NCBI GenBank assembly: GCA_029706075.1
Contig: JAINUG010000148.1
Coordinates: 2,254,939 to 2,318,938 of the forward strand
Direction: 5' to 3'
DNA length: 64,000 nt
Source: Aldrovandia affinis
Taxonomy: Eukaryota; Chordata; Actinopteri; Notacanthiformes; Halosauridae
Part shown: positions 47,901 through 56,870 of the stretch, piece by piece
How positions within the stretch are numbered: the first letter of the stretch is position 1
Layout: each line of letters opens with the position of its first letter
Position numbers and translations under genes: made by a program
Notes under the pieces: model-generated
Told to the model about the DNA's origin: nothing
Seen by the model: only the letters and a program-made list of their open reading frames with translations
Databases searched by the model: none

Positions 47901-50900
47901 CCACAGCAGTAATTCCATATGAATACATTGTAATGTTCTTTTGGAACATTGGAGCTACTGGGAGGGATAATCTGTTTCCTCACATGAAGGTGCTAGTGGA
48001 ATGATCCCTGGTGTCTTTAGCGATGATTGCGTGAAAGGCAATCAGATAATTAGGAAACACCTGTGAAAGATAATTAAGAAACACCTGATGATTTACATGA
48101 GGGCAGTCAAAGCACTTACTGAAATAGGTCATGAAACATTAACCTGTGTTGGCCTAAAAATGAAGACAATATGATTTTTTGATGATGTTATTTTTATCAT
48201 GTTTCATTATTATATTAATAAAAGATAAGTGTAAGCTTAAAAGGAAATTGAATATTTAAAAAAACATAATGATTACAGCATTTAAATAATTAAAACGGTT
48301 GTTTGTCTCTGGGACCGAACATGTTCTGTTCAAGACGGTTGAAATGCCAATTTGGAATGATTCTGGGACGGAGAGAAGAAAAAGGTTTGTTTTGAGGCCT
48401 GCACACACACCCACACACACACACAAACACAAACACAAGCACACACAGACAGTCAGACAGACAGACAGACAGATAAAACTAACACGCTGCAGTGAACCTC
48501 ATCTAATCCCTGACAAACTGGCTCTGGACAACAATGGGAATGTTGCCACAGCAGAAACATTCTTCCTACAAACATCCTTTCTACGAATAAAAATCACCTA
48601 CTTTTACTTACTGAAGTAAAAAATAACAATGAAATTAGACCTTGCAAGGCCATTAAATCCTTTGCACAACGTTAATGTAAAATGTGTAAAGCGATTACGC
48701 CATGTATTTTGTAGCTTTTCTGACAGGAGGTGGTGTTTACCAGTGTCAAAGCGCTTGCTGGGGGACGACTCATCCCCTTCGCTGTCCCCACTGGCGCTAC
48801 GGGACCTTTTCCTGGGCTGCAGGAGGGTCTCCAGCCGCGGGATGACCACGGACAGGAAGGTTTTGGTGCCCAGCTGCGGGCAGGTGGGCTGGGCCTCGCC
48901 CTCCTTTCCAGGCTTCTGTGGGCTGGCACTCTTGGACTTGCGGAAGAGCACAGATGTGCGGCGGTTGACGTGGCCGGAGGGCTCGGACAGCGTCGACGTG
49001 GCGACCACGCTGACGTCACCGTCGGAGAGCGGCGGGCACTGGGAGGTGTGCCCGTTCAGCGTCGTCTCCTTGGGCCCTGGGGCCGAGAGTTTTTCGCCGT
49101 CGAACTTGACGCGTTTGTGGCACTTGCTGTCGGGGCTGGGGTCGATGGGTTTGAGTGTAGGCGGTTCTGCGTGGCTGTCTGAGTTTAGTGGAGGCGGCAA
49201 CGAGTCAGAGGGCTCCAGTTTCGGTGGCAAAGACTTATCTCCTGCAAAACGGTAAGAAAAATATTTTTCATGGACCAGGTTGCACAGGAAAAACATTGCT
49301 CACTGCACATTCCCGATCTGTAATCTAACTTTCAGTATAACACTGATATGCATGTACTTATTCAGAAATACAGGAAAATGGTTCAAACCTTAAAGCGGTA
49401 AATTAATAATTCTGATGCCAAATAAAACTGCTGTAGAAATACAACAATTCTCTATGTTTCATTCAATACTTTTCACATTTAAAGGGACTCTAATCCATTA
49501 TCTTAAGAGAAGCAAATTAGCAACACTGCTTTTCATTCTTGGGTGAGCTGCACACTCAACTGACAGAAATAGAGATCCAGCTGTCTCTCAATCCACTGAC
49601 AGCCAAACTTTTTATGAAATACTCTATTTCCACAGTAGATCTGGCACCAGACGGACTGTTTTCCATCCTATTTTCTGCTCAGCGCGCCCATGTTACTGGC
49701 GCTAGCCTACTTAAAGCAAGCTGTGGGTGGAACTAGACAGCTGTCTACAGTCTATGGTGGGAAAGGAGTATAATGAGCCAGCCTGGTTCCAGCGTTACAG
49801 TGGGAAAGGGGTATATTTAGCCAGCCTGGTTCCAGCCTGGTTCCAGCGTTACAGTGGGAAAGGGGTATATTTAGCCAGCCTGGTTCCAGCGTTACAGTGG
49901 GAAAGGGGTATATTTAGCCAGCCTGGTTCCAGCTTTACAGTGGGAAAGGGGTATATTTAGCCAGCCTGGTTCCAGCGTTACAGTGGGAAAGGGGTATATT
50001 TAGCCAGCCTGGTTCCAGCGTTACAGTATATTTAGCCAGCCGGGAAAGGGGTATATTTAGCCAGCCTGGTTCCAGCTTTACAGTGGGAAAGGGGTATATT
50101 TAGCCAGCCTGGTTCCAGCTTTACAGTGGGAAAGGGGTATATTTAGCCAGCCTGGTTCCAGCTCTACAGAAGGAAAGAGGCACGTGACAGAGCCGAGTTT
50201 CCCACTACATCACCCTGCAGTCAGGCTGAAGAATGGCCTTCTCGTGGGCCGCACGTGCATACCGTCATCCTCCGCGCCCTGTCCAGCAGGCTCGGCCTCC
50301 TCCGGTCGGGACTCGCTCCGCTCCGGCCGGGACTCGCTCCGCTCCAATCGGGACTCGCTCCGCTCCAATCGGGACTCGCTCCGCTCCAGGCGGGGCGCCG
50401 GAACTTTCCGCACGCTCATCTCCGTGCGGATGCCGCTGATCTCCTTCTTCAGCAGCTTGAGGCGCTTGCTGCGCGACGGGCTCGTTTTCATGCCGCACGT
50501 CAGGTCCAGCATTTCCAGCAGCTGCTTCAGCTGCTCCTCCAGAGGCGTTTGCTGCCGATTCGCCGGGTTCAGCACACGGTCCACTGCGGGGGCGAGACCA
50601 CAGACTCTTATTCATTTCATTTCTTCATTCATTTTCCTCTCCCAAATTTGGAACAAATTCGGCCTCTCCAGCTACCACAGTGCCACTTGTTCTTCGGGCC
50701 ACTGCAGCCGAAGTGTGTGCTGTGTCTATTTTACCCCATATTTTACTCCAGTAATACTTAGGCCCCACAGTACTACAGGAGAGTTAGTGCTCTCACTGTC
50801 AACTGTGTGTGCTGTGTCTATTTTACCCCATATTTTACTCCAGGAATACTTAGGCCCCACAGTACTACAGGAGAGCTAGTGCTCTCAGTGTCAACTGGTA

Positions 50901-53900
50901 GCCTGTGAGAGCCTGGTTAGTCATCGGAAGGAACTAGTGTAGCAGTGCCCCGAGGAACCCTGGCCAAGTTAAACTCGCCCTACACGTGATGGGACGAGAC
51001 CAATTGTGTCCCACCGTTGCAGACTCCCTGGCGAAGTCAGTTAATGACACAGATGAGTCTGTAACATGCAAATGCAGGCGCCCATTCAACTGAGCCACTC
51101 CGAAGCCCACCAGTAGCTCTTATGAAAGTGACAACGGAGTGCTCCTCTTTCTGCTGTGATAGAGCTTGGCCTTGTTCTTTGCAGTTCTAAATGGAGCAGA
51201 CTCCCCTCCTGAGGATAGAAATGAAGTTCCTCTCTCGTCTGAAATGTAAGCTTAAAAACCCAAAGAGCAAAGCCCCAAAAACCTGCTTTTTAGTTTTGCT
51301 CTTTCATTTCTTCTAGTTTGTCTCATTTGTAGTGAGTTTTTTATTTTACCTTGAAACATTTTCTCAGGCTACTTGAAGCTTTAGTCGTATTTATTGTGTC
51401 TTGAGCTATTGGGAAGTGCTTTTAACTGTCTGAACACAAGTTGCGATTAATTATCATTGATCACTTATATCATCATTATTATTTAATTAGTTCTGTGCAG
51501 TCCATTCAGTATATGATATATTATATTAAAGCAGTACTTACTTGCACAAGGCTCAGAAACCCAGCAGGGACAAACAAGCCAAACATAAAAGCTATAAATC
51601 ACCAATCCGTTATTAAACTGTACCGATTACTGTTAATGCTTTCCTTTTTTTTAACCGCATTCATTTCTTTAAAAAAATTAAATCCCATTTTTCACTACAA
51701 AAAAATTAAAGGGTCATAACCAATTCAAACTAGCTCATCTCCGTGGGGGGAATATCTGAACTCAATTAGCCAGAGTCTGAAGAGGTTTCAAACTAGGTGA
51801 TATAGGTGCTCCCCAGTATTTTAAGTGGATTTAGACAAAGGCCTGCCATTGGATGAACTCCTGCTGACCTATGGGGTGACCAGTCACAGAAGAATAATGC
51901 AGGATAATGTGGTTGTGGAACCCCTGCAGAACCATTTCAGTTTTTTATAACTGCACGTTTAGGTTTAGCACGTTTCAAGTTGAATCTCCTCGGTCTCACG
52001 TCACAGATTTCTGGATACCATTATGTACTTGCGAAAAGTGCAGGGTGTTCACACATCTGTTACCCTACGTCACCAAGCCAGTTTTACTCACCATCCTCCC
52101 AGGAGAACGACGACGGCGGCTCAAGCTTGGGGGGTTCAGGCAGGTGCATCCCGCTGTCAAAATCGAACCCAGTGACCTCCGCGTGGCGACGAGTCTTCCT
52201 GAGCAGGGCCCCGCCCTGGTCTCGCAGACGCACAGCCGCCCGGTAGAAGATGGTGTCCTTGGCGTTGTATTTCATGCAGTTTGCCACGATCAGGTTGAAA
52301 TCATCCTCAAACTCATCCAGGCTGCTATAGCCCTGATCGTCAATGCGCTTCCTCATGGTGGAAAAATCCATCGGCACCTTGATGTGGTCCAGGTAATCTG
52401 GCACCTGTGAGACAACGACATGCGTGCACATACGCACACACACACACGCACAAACACGGACACCCACACAAACACAAGGTCAATTACAATAGTAACATTT
52501 CGATTGTGTTCAGTACAATGGAGTGTAGTATACGGGTGGAGACGTCTCCTTGCGAGTTTGGGATGTGTGAGACTTGCCTCTTTGAGGCTGACGGGCTGGG
52601 CGAAGATCTTGGCCTGGTCCTTCTCCTGGAGCTGGTCCAAGACGGAGCGGAGCAGAATGGTGAAGGGGGTGAGCTGTACCTCCAGCACTGACTGCTGCAG
52701 CTTCATCTGCGGAGCAGAGCACACAGATCAGGTTCTCGGCTCACAGCAACATCAGCCTCGGTTCTATTATAAGGCACTGAATTGAAAATGCTCTTTGTTA
52801 ACGATCACTAATGTGAAAACAGCCTGTGTCTTGTTGTTCGTGTTCAGTACTGTAAAGTGGGTGTGGCTTCATTATTATGGTGGGGCAGTCTCCTCCCTCC
52901 CTGGTTTTAAGATACAGTAAAGTGGGCATGGCAATGACATTGGAGGTGTGGCAGTACCTCCTCCCTCTTGAGTTTCTCCCTCTTGCGGATCAGCTCCAGC
53001 AGCAGGCGGGCCCGCTCCAGGTCGTGACGTAGCCGGTGCCACTCCTTCAGCTGTTCCTTTAGCGCCCGGCTCTCTTCCTCATTCTCTTTCTGAGGAACGA
53101 ACCAAGAAAATTATTTTTAACAAACTCTGCTCCAGGAGTCAGGAAGGTGTCCAAATCCCACTGCCCTCTTCCAAGCACATGAGAACCTTGCCTAATAAAT
53201 GCACTTTTGATTTGTGTATGATCCACCATTACTACTGAAAAGACAAGGATAACAACAAACAGTCCACACACCTGCAAAACTGTGGAGGAGCAGGGTCAAA
53301 GAATCCCCATTCATGCCAATCATTACATTACATTTTAGGCATTTAGCAGATGCTCTTATCCAGAGCGACTTACAGTTTACATTTCTTTACATACAATCCA
53401 TTTATATAGCTGGATATTTTAGGGTACAACAGCAGTGTCCCACCTGGGAATTTAACCTGCAACCTCTGAGTTACAAGCCCAGCTCCCTAACCATTACACT
53501 ACACTGCCGGTGTTTATATATATTTTTAAAAATTTAAAAAATAAATAAATAAAATTAAATTAAAAATTAAAAAATTCAAAAGCATTTGGCACAGCCAACA
53601 CTATCAATGGCAGGTGCCTGTCACAAAAGTGTTAAGAGAGTTATCGGTAGCCCTGGTTAAATTCACGGTAGCCCTGACACATGAACTGACCGGCTGGGTG
53701 GTTTTGTGGGATTGGAGGTTAGACTGCAGGCGGCGGAGCAAAGGCACTCCGTTCCTCGACTGCCTCTTCAGAGACCAGTAGCTCAGGACCCGCTCAATGA
53801 ACACCTTCTTCTTCTGGACAGACACCTGACTGAGGATGGTGTTTAACCTGAGGGAAGAGTTTAGGTTATAGGTATCTGCATTTTGTGCAGCCCTTAACCC

Positions 53901-55722
53901 GTTTTCAGAAGCACTGCAGCTAGCTGGAAGTCTGTATTTTTAATTAAATAAAACCCATGGAATTAGAGGCAAAATTGCATTGTATTATTTACAATGTACA
54001 ACATACAAGGTTTAATCCAAGAACAAAATGATCACAATAGTCAAAGTGTTATAGTTGTCTAGTTGTTGCACTGGTGTCAGGAAAATACCCTCCCCTCCCG
54101 AAATAGTTTCCCCTGTTATCATTACATCACAATTTAAAGGGAAAATTCATGCATGACAAACAAGTCTGCAGACAGAAAAAACATTCCCTGAGAAAAAACA
54201 GGCTATTGTGATGTAGAACACAATAAATTATAACGGGTGGGAGAATTTTGCCGGGGAACTTTCCAGACACATGCAATAAATCCAAATACAGCACAAAACA
54301 ATAAGTATGCATTTTGTATTCTATAAATCTAACCAACAGTGACTGACTCACTGAAACCTACCTTTGGGGAGGTATATTAGGCACGGACACTGCTGGGACA
54401 GCAGCCAGGGGTTCAGACACAGGCTTCTTCTTACTCTTCTTCTTCTGTCTGCCTTTTAGCCTGCTCCTCCTGCTGTTCTTGTCCCCGTTCTTACACAGTC
54501 CGTTGTTGGCTTTGGCTTCTTCGTAGATGGTGAGGGGCCTCCGGACACAGCCGGCGGGGGTGTGTGCACCACAGTAGGCCGTCTTCTTCACCGAGAAGGT
54601 GGGGATGCCCGCGTCGGTCACCTCCTTCACGGGCTCCATCTTCATGTAGAGTCCCGCCTTCTGGGCGCAGCTGACGTGAAAGGCGGTGTAGCAGTTGGCA
54701 CGGTGGCACTGGATGCAGGCCCCGACGCCCTTCTCCTTGCAGAGGTAGCAGGTGAGCTTCCAGCGAGCTTGTGGGATGTTCTGCACGCCGTCGATGGGCT
54801 CGATGAAGACCGTGTTGGAGAAGCCCACCTCGGGAACCCACAGGGCACAGACTACGTGGCCCCAGCGTTCATCCTCCGTCCTCTTGAGGGCCCCGCCTTT
54901 GTTGGGGCAGAGCACGCATTCGACGGGCTGGGAGGGGGCCTGGAGGCAGTGCCGGCACAGCCACTGGCCCTCGGGGATGTAGGGGACGCCGTAGCACTCC
55001 TGGTGCACGGCCAGGTTGCACATGTCGCAAAACAGTATGGCGTTGCTGTTGTGGCACTCGCCGTCCATGCAGATGCAGCAGACGGCGTCCTCGTCGATGA
55101 GCGACTGCGGGTCGACCTGGCCCTGGCTCTCGAAGAAGGACTCCTTCTCAAAGCGGTCCATGAGAAACTCGAACACGTTCTGAGAGACCTGGCTGAACCC
55201 GTCGCTCCTCCGCTTCTCGTTGACCAGCTCTAGCCAGGCGTAGTCCTCCTCGTCCATGTCGTACTCCACCTCCTCGTCCAGCTCCTCGGAGGTCTTCTCC
55301 ATGTACGTGTAGTACGCGAAGGGCCGACGGGGCACCGCGGGCAGGTTGTACTCCACCGTGCGGATCTTGGGCTCGGGGAGCGCGTTGCCTGGCGCCTGAG
55401 TGCCCTGTGCGTTGGTCAGTGCGGCGTTCTTCTTCTGCTGGCTGTTCTTCAGCCTTACCGAGCGGACCAGGACCTGCTGCGGCTTCTCGCTGTTCTCCTT
55501 ATTGCTGTTGCACTCCACAATCTCCTGGGCGGTGGGGTCATCGTCCGAGATGACCTCTAGCTTGTCGAAAATGCTGATCCGGTGCACGCGCCCATCGATC
55601 TCCAGCTCCACGATGCGCTGGGCCTGGGCGTACGTCAGCGTCTCCCGGTTGGGCGAGGGCCTGATGGGAGAGGCCGGGCGTTGCGGCGTTGGCGCTCGGT
55701 GGCTTCGCGTTTTTCTCTTCAT
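41803..55722 (-). CDS. brd1: Bromodomain-containing protein 1 (BRPF2), 12 coding exons
   Basis: BRD1/BRPF2 is the nuclear scaffold of HBO1/MOZ-type histone H3 acetyltransferase complexes. Joining 54362-55722, 53691-53847, 52958-53089, 52578-52706, 52092-52404, 50263-50583, 48741-49241, 46778-46904, 45825-45946, 45153-45262, 42412-42566 and 41803-41986 (all minus) gives 3612 nt, or 1203 residues plus stop. Every junction keeps phase. Human BRD1 long form is 1189 residues by memory. Domains: BRPF N-terminal region (about 27-210); first PHD finger (about 215-260, CCICMDGE through WLCRHCL); zinc knuckle and second PHD (about 265-385); bromodomain (about 562-666, acetyl-lysine Asn near 640 in CMKYNAKD); long-isoform insert (about 805-945); PWWP domain (about 1072-1160). 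The C terminus is DLSDVD. BRD1 rather than BRPF1 or BRPF3 is favoured by the sequence around [15 protein letters not shown], by [20 protein letters not shown] and by the C-terminal tail. Whether it is the a or b teleost duplicate cannot be decided here. Start is the ATG reading [10 protein letters not shown], aligned with the human MRRKGRCHRG start. Confidence 0.95.
42412..42566 (-). CDS. brd1: brd1 exon 12 (PWWP middle)
   Basis: 155 nt encoding [32 protein letters not shown] and [15 protein letters not shown]. The Trp codon is split by the donor AGCTG|GTGAGA. The acceptor is ATCTGCAG. Confidence 0.95.
43067..43080 (-). promoter_or_regulatory. CTCF-like motif in brd1 intron
   Basis: CTGCCATCTAGAGG on the plus strand fits the reverse CTCF core at 13 of 14 positions. 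Same orientation as the motif at 39220. Confidence 0.45.
44102..44816. mobile_element. Putative non-autonomous DNA transposon
   Basis: The left end GGCTGTGTCTCAATC and the right end, read inward, GGGCTGTGTCAATCTC are imperfect inverted repeats of a kind common in fish genomes. No target duplication could be established, so the family is open. Confidence 0.35.
45153..45262 (-). CDS. brd1: brd1 exon 11 (PWWP start)
   Basis: 110 nt. The acceptor is CTTCCATAG. It encodes [20 protein letters not shown] and then [16 protein letters not shown], the first strands of the PWWP domain with the SYPA form of the PWWP motif. Donor CCTTG|GTGAGT, followed by a TG-rich microsatellite. Confidence 0.94.
45825..45946 (-). 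CDS. brd1: brd1 exon 10
   Basis: 122 nt encoding [20 protein letters not shown] and AKAARIAA, close to human BRD1. The acceptor is GGCAGTTTCAG, with a weak pyrimidine tract. The intronic side is LINE-derived sequence beginning within about 20 bp. Donor GCTG|GTACGT. Confidence 0.93.
45960..46380 (+). mobile_element. CR1/L2/Rex-type LINE 3' end in brd1 intron
   Basis: A plus-strand frame ends [20 protein letters not shown], then [20 protein letters not shown] to a stop near 46210. This is the usual C terminus of CR1-superfamily reverse transcriptases. A 3' UTR and GGGCGCAATATAAATAAATA-type tail follow. The same frame can be read back to about 45960, only some 15 bp from the brd1 acceptor at 45946. 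It is a different family from the GTCGCTCTGG-tailed L2. Confidence 0.8.
46778..46904 (-). CDS. brd1: brd1 exon 9
   Basis: 127 nt encoding [13 protein letters not shown] and [16 protein letters not shown], a serine-rich segment matching human BRD1. Acceptor GCATCTCCAG, donor ACAAG|GTACGC. The intron after it (minus direction) contains a LINE remnant. Confidence 0.93.
46905..48740. other. brd1 intron between exons 8 and 9
   Basis: Contains CA-rich and CAGA-type imperfect microsatellites (46930-47050 and 48400-48475); otherwise A/T-rich with nothing recognised. Confidence 0.6.
48741..49241 (-). CDS. brd1: brd1 exon 8 (long-isoform insert)
   Basis: 501 nt, entered in phase 1 after TTTTGCAG and left at ACTG|GTAAAC. 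It encodes [43 protein letters not shown] and [15 protein letters not shown]. The first part corresponds to the insert present only in the long human BRD1 isoform; the last part is common to both. Confidence 0.93.
49758..50180. repeat. 43-bp minisatellite in brd1 intron
   Basis: About nine to ten copies of a 43-bp unit (GCCAGCCTGGTTCCAGC, then GTTACAGTGGGAAAGG and GGTATATTTA). Some copies carry internal duplications or deletions, for example near 49830 and 50030. The array starts about 80 bp inside the intron downstream of exon 7. Confidence 0.93.
50263..50583 (-). CDS. brd1: brd1 exon 7 with 7-residue tandem repeat
   Basis: 321 nt. It encodes [19 protein letters not shown], matching the conserved BRPF segment after the bromodomain, then LDLTCGMK and [10 protein letters not shown]. 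Four 21-nt copies (50301-50384) encode a repeated ERSESR-containing heptad that I do not recall from human BRD1. Acceptor CCCCGCAG, donor GACG|GTATGC. Confidence 0.93.
50714..50897. repeat. 92-bp tandem duplication in brd1 intron
   Basis: Two adjacent 92-bp copies start TGTGTGCTGTGTCTATTTTA and differ at only a few positions, indicating a recent duplication. Confidence 0.9.
50898..52091. other. Rest of brd1 intron between exons 6 and 7
   Basis: Unique A/T-rich sequence with no exon or element recognised. Confidence 0.55.
52092..52404 (-). CDS. brd1: brd1 exon 6 (rest of bromodomain)
   Basis: 313 nt, starting [20 protein letters not shown]. It contains the acetyl-lysine-binding Asn in NCMKYNAKD, then the last bromodomain helix ([13 protein letters not shown]) and the FSWED motif shared by BRPF proteins. 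Acceptor CTCACAG, donor GATG|GTGAGT. Confidence 0.95.
52578..52706 (-). CDS. brd1: brd1 exon 5 (bromodomain start), GC donor
   Basis: 129 nt, 43 codons, MKLQQS to VSLKE. It holds the first bromodomain helix and the start of the ZA loop ([13 protein letters not shown], then [10 protein letters not shown]). The acceptor is CTCCGCAG. The downstream donor reads GAG|GCAAGT, a GC donor, and joining it to the next exon restores the family sequence [11 protein letters not shown]. Confidence 0.92.
52958..53089 (-). CDS. brd1: brd1 exon 4
   Basis: 132 nt, exactly 44 codons ([13 protein letters not shown] to KREE). It is a charged coiled-coil-like helix with [19 protein letters not shown], nearly identical to the BRPF family. 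Acceptor GTTCCTCAG, donor GAG|GTACTG, phase 0 on both sides. Confidence 0.94.
53320..53510 (-). mobile_element. Full tRNA-derived SINE with L2 tail
   Basis: Minus strand: head GGCAGTGTAGTGTAATGGTT, a B-box-like GGTTGCAGGTTAAATTCC, CTGTTGTACCC, then the tail GTCGCTCTGGATAAGAGC and a TAATG end. It lies in the brd1 intron between exons 3 and 4, in the gene's transcriptional orientation. Confidence 0.87.
53691..53847 (-). CDS. brd1: brd1 exon 3
   Basis: 157 nt. The acceptor is CTTCCCTCAG and the donor CAGCCG|GTCAGT. It completes Arg454 and encodes 52 codons starting LNTILSQV and including [20 protein letters not shown], a conserved helical stretch of BRPF proteins C-terminal to the PZP module. 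Confidence 0.94.
53848..54361. other. brd1 intron between exons 2 and 3
   Basis: 514 bp, A/T-rich, no feature seen beyond the splice sites. Confidence 0.6.
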
Positions 55723-55740
55723 CCCGAATGCCTTGAAAAC
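54362..55740 (-). CDS. brd1: brd1 exon 2 (first coding exon): N-terminal region and PHD-knuckle-PHD
   Basis: Coding from 55722 down to 54362 (453 codons plus 2 nt), with 18 nt of 5' UTR to the acceptor after CTTCCACAG. The donor AAG|GTAGGT splits Arg454. The exon encodes the basic N terminus, the [14 protein letters not shown] motif, an acidic stretch ([12 protein letters not shown]) and the whole PZP module with its Cys/His zinc ligands, followed by a lysine-rich tract (about 419-433). The GC-rich exon also opens long antisense frames; these are shadows. Confidence 0.96.
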
Positions 55741-55812
55741 CTGTGGAAGACACGGACCCCCATTAAATCCAATCCAATGTTAATGAATAAGACAAGCCAG
55801 CATTGTCTACAG

Positions 55813-56015
55813 CAGGGGTGTCAAACTCATTCCATCGAGGGCCGAGTGTATGCAGGTTTTTGTTTCAACCAATGCACTACTCCAGGTGATTTCAATTAGG
55901 TCCCTCCCTTGGTTGAAGAAGTCGGCTAATTAGTGAAATCACATGGAGTAGTGCATTGGTTGCAACAAAAACCTGCATACACTCGGCCCTCGATGGAATG
56001 AGTTTGACACCTGTG
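55813..56015. mobile_element. Palindromic hAT-type MITE, 203 bp
   Basis: Nearly the whole element is an inverted repeat: the left arm starting CAGGGGTGTCAAACTCATTC pairs with the right arm ending GAATGAGTTTGACACCTGTG, leaving a central loop of only about 30 bp. The 8-bp target duplication GTCTACAG is perfect (55805-55812 and 56016-56023). It lies in the first brd1 intron. Confidence 0.93.
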
Positions 56016-56727
56016 GTCTACAGGCTTACCTTTGGTTTTGTCAGTCTGACAGGCTTAGTTTCGGGGACCCCCAGCCAGTCCATGGTTTTCAACAACCGTC
56101 AGTCTGAGAAATACATGGATGGTGATCCCAGAGGAGAGGTTTAGGGTACCTAATATTTTTGCAGATTATTTACAATCTATTACAACTGTGAATTCAATTG
56201 GGTGGATAGAACTCTACATTTTAAACTCTTTAAGGACAATAATATACATGACATCAATGGCACCTGTGTATTATGATTTTATAGCCTAATAATTCAAAAT
56301 GTGGTTTGCCAGTAACAGTCAGAAAAATACAGGAAGGAAATGAATGGTCTTATGATACGCACAAATAACTAACGCCCATGCTGTCACGTGACAGAAAAGC
56401 TGCAGAGATTAACAATCCTGCTGCATGGTCGCAATATAAAGTTTCATAAGGATCATCAACAGGGATTACACTGATGTCAGATATCAGACACCTTAATCTA
56501 TGATGGGTTTAATCTTAATCAGTTTTTATTCAGCTTTTGGAGTTCTTACAAACACAATTCAGCTTGTCTTTTTACACTAAGTGATCAGAAATAAAATGGA
56601 AATCGTTCATCTACAACACCATCTCGTTTATAGTTGGTCTTGATGATTTCAGGGTGACTTCTGTGATCAGGTGCTTCCTACCATAGGCAAGAAGTTATGT
56701 TATGCAGCACTGATGTGTGGGGTCTAA

Positions 56728-56870
56728 ACCAGGGTTCAAACTCATTCCATAGGCAAGTTTTTTGTTGCAACCAATTATCCAGGTGATTTATAGGTCCCTC
56801 CCTTGGTTGAAGAAGTGAGCATTGATGTGTGGGTGTTGCAACAAAATTCCTCGATGGAATAAACGCGCTC
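56728..56870. mobile_element. Decayed copy of the palindromic MITE
   Basis: Shares TCAAACTCATTCCAT, TTTGTTGCAACCAATTA, GGTCCCTCCCTTGGTTGAAG and CCTCGATGGAAT in the same order as the element at 55813, with deletions. A further element starting CAGGTGTAGGGAACCTGGTC follows at 56885. Confidence 0.7.

Noticed and set aside
48629..49255. 208-codon plus-strand frame
   Set aside because: Antisense of brd1 exon 8; no family resemblance.
49758..50180. CRISPR-like regular repeats
   Set aside because: Contiguous 43-bp units without unique spacers, in a vertebrate intron: a minisatellite.
54562..55233. 223-codon plus-strand frame opposite brd1
   Set aside because: Antisense to the GC-rich PHD exon, made of Ala/Val/Leu-rich translation of conserved codons; brd1 on the other strand explains it.
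41803..55722. Assignment to BRPF1 or BRPF3 instead of BRD1
   Set aside because: BRPF1 and BRPF3 lack the [26 protein letters not shown] and DLSDVD segments seen here in order, and the length fits BRD1 long form.
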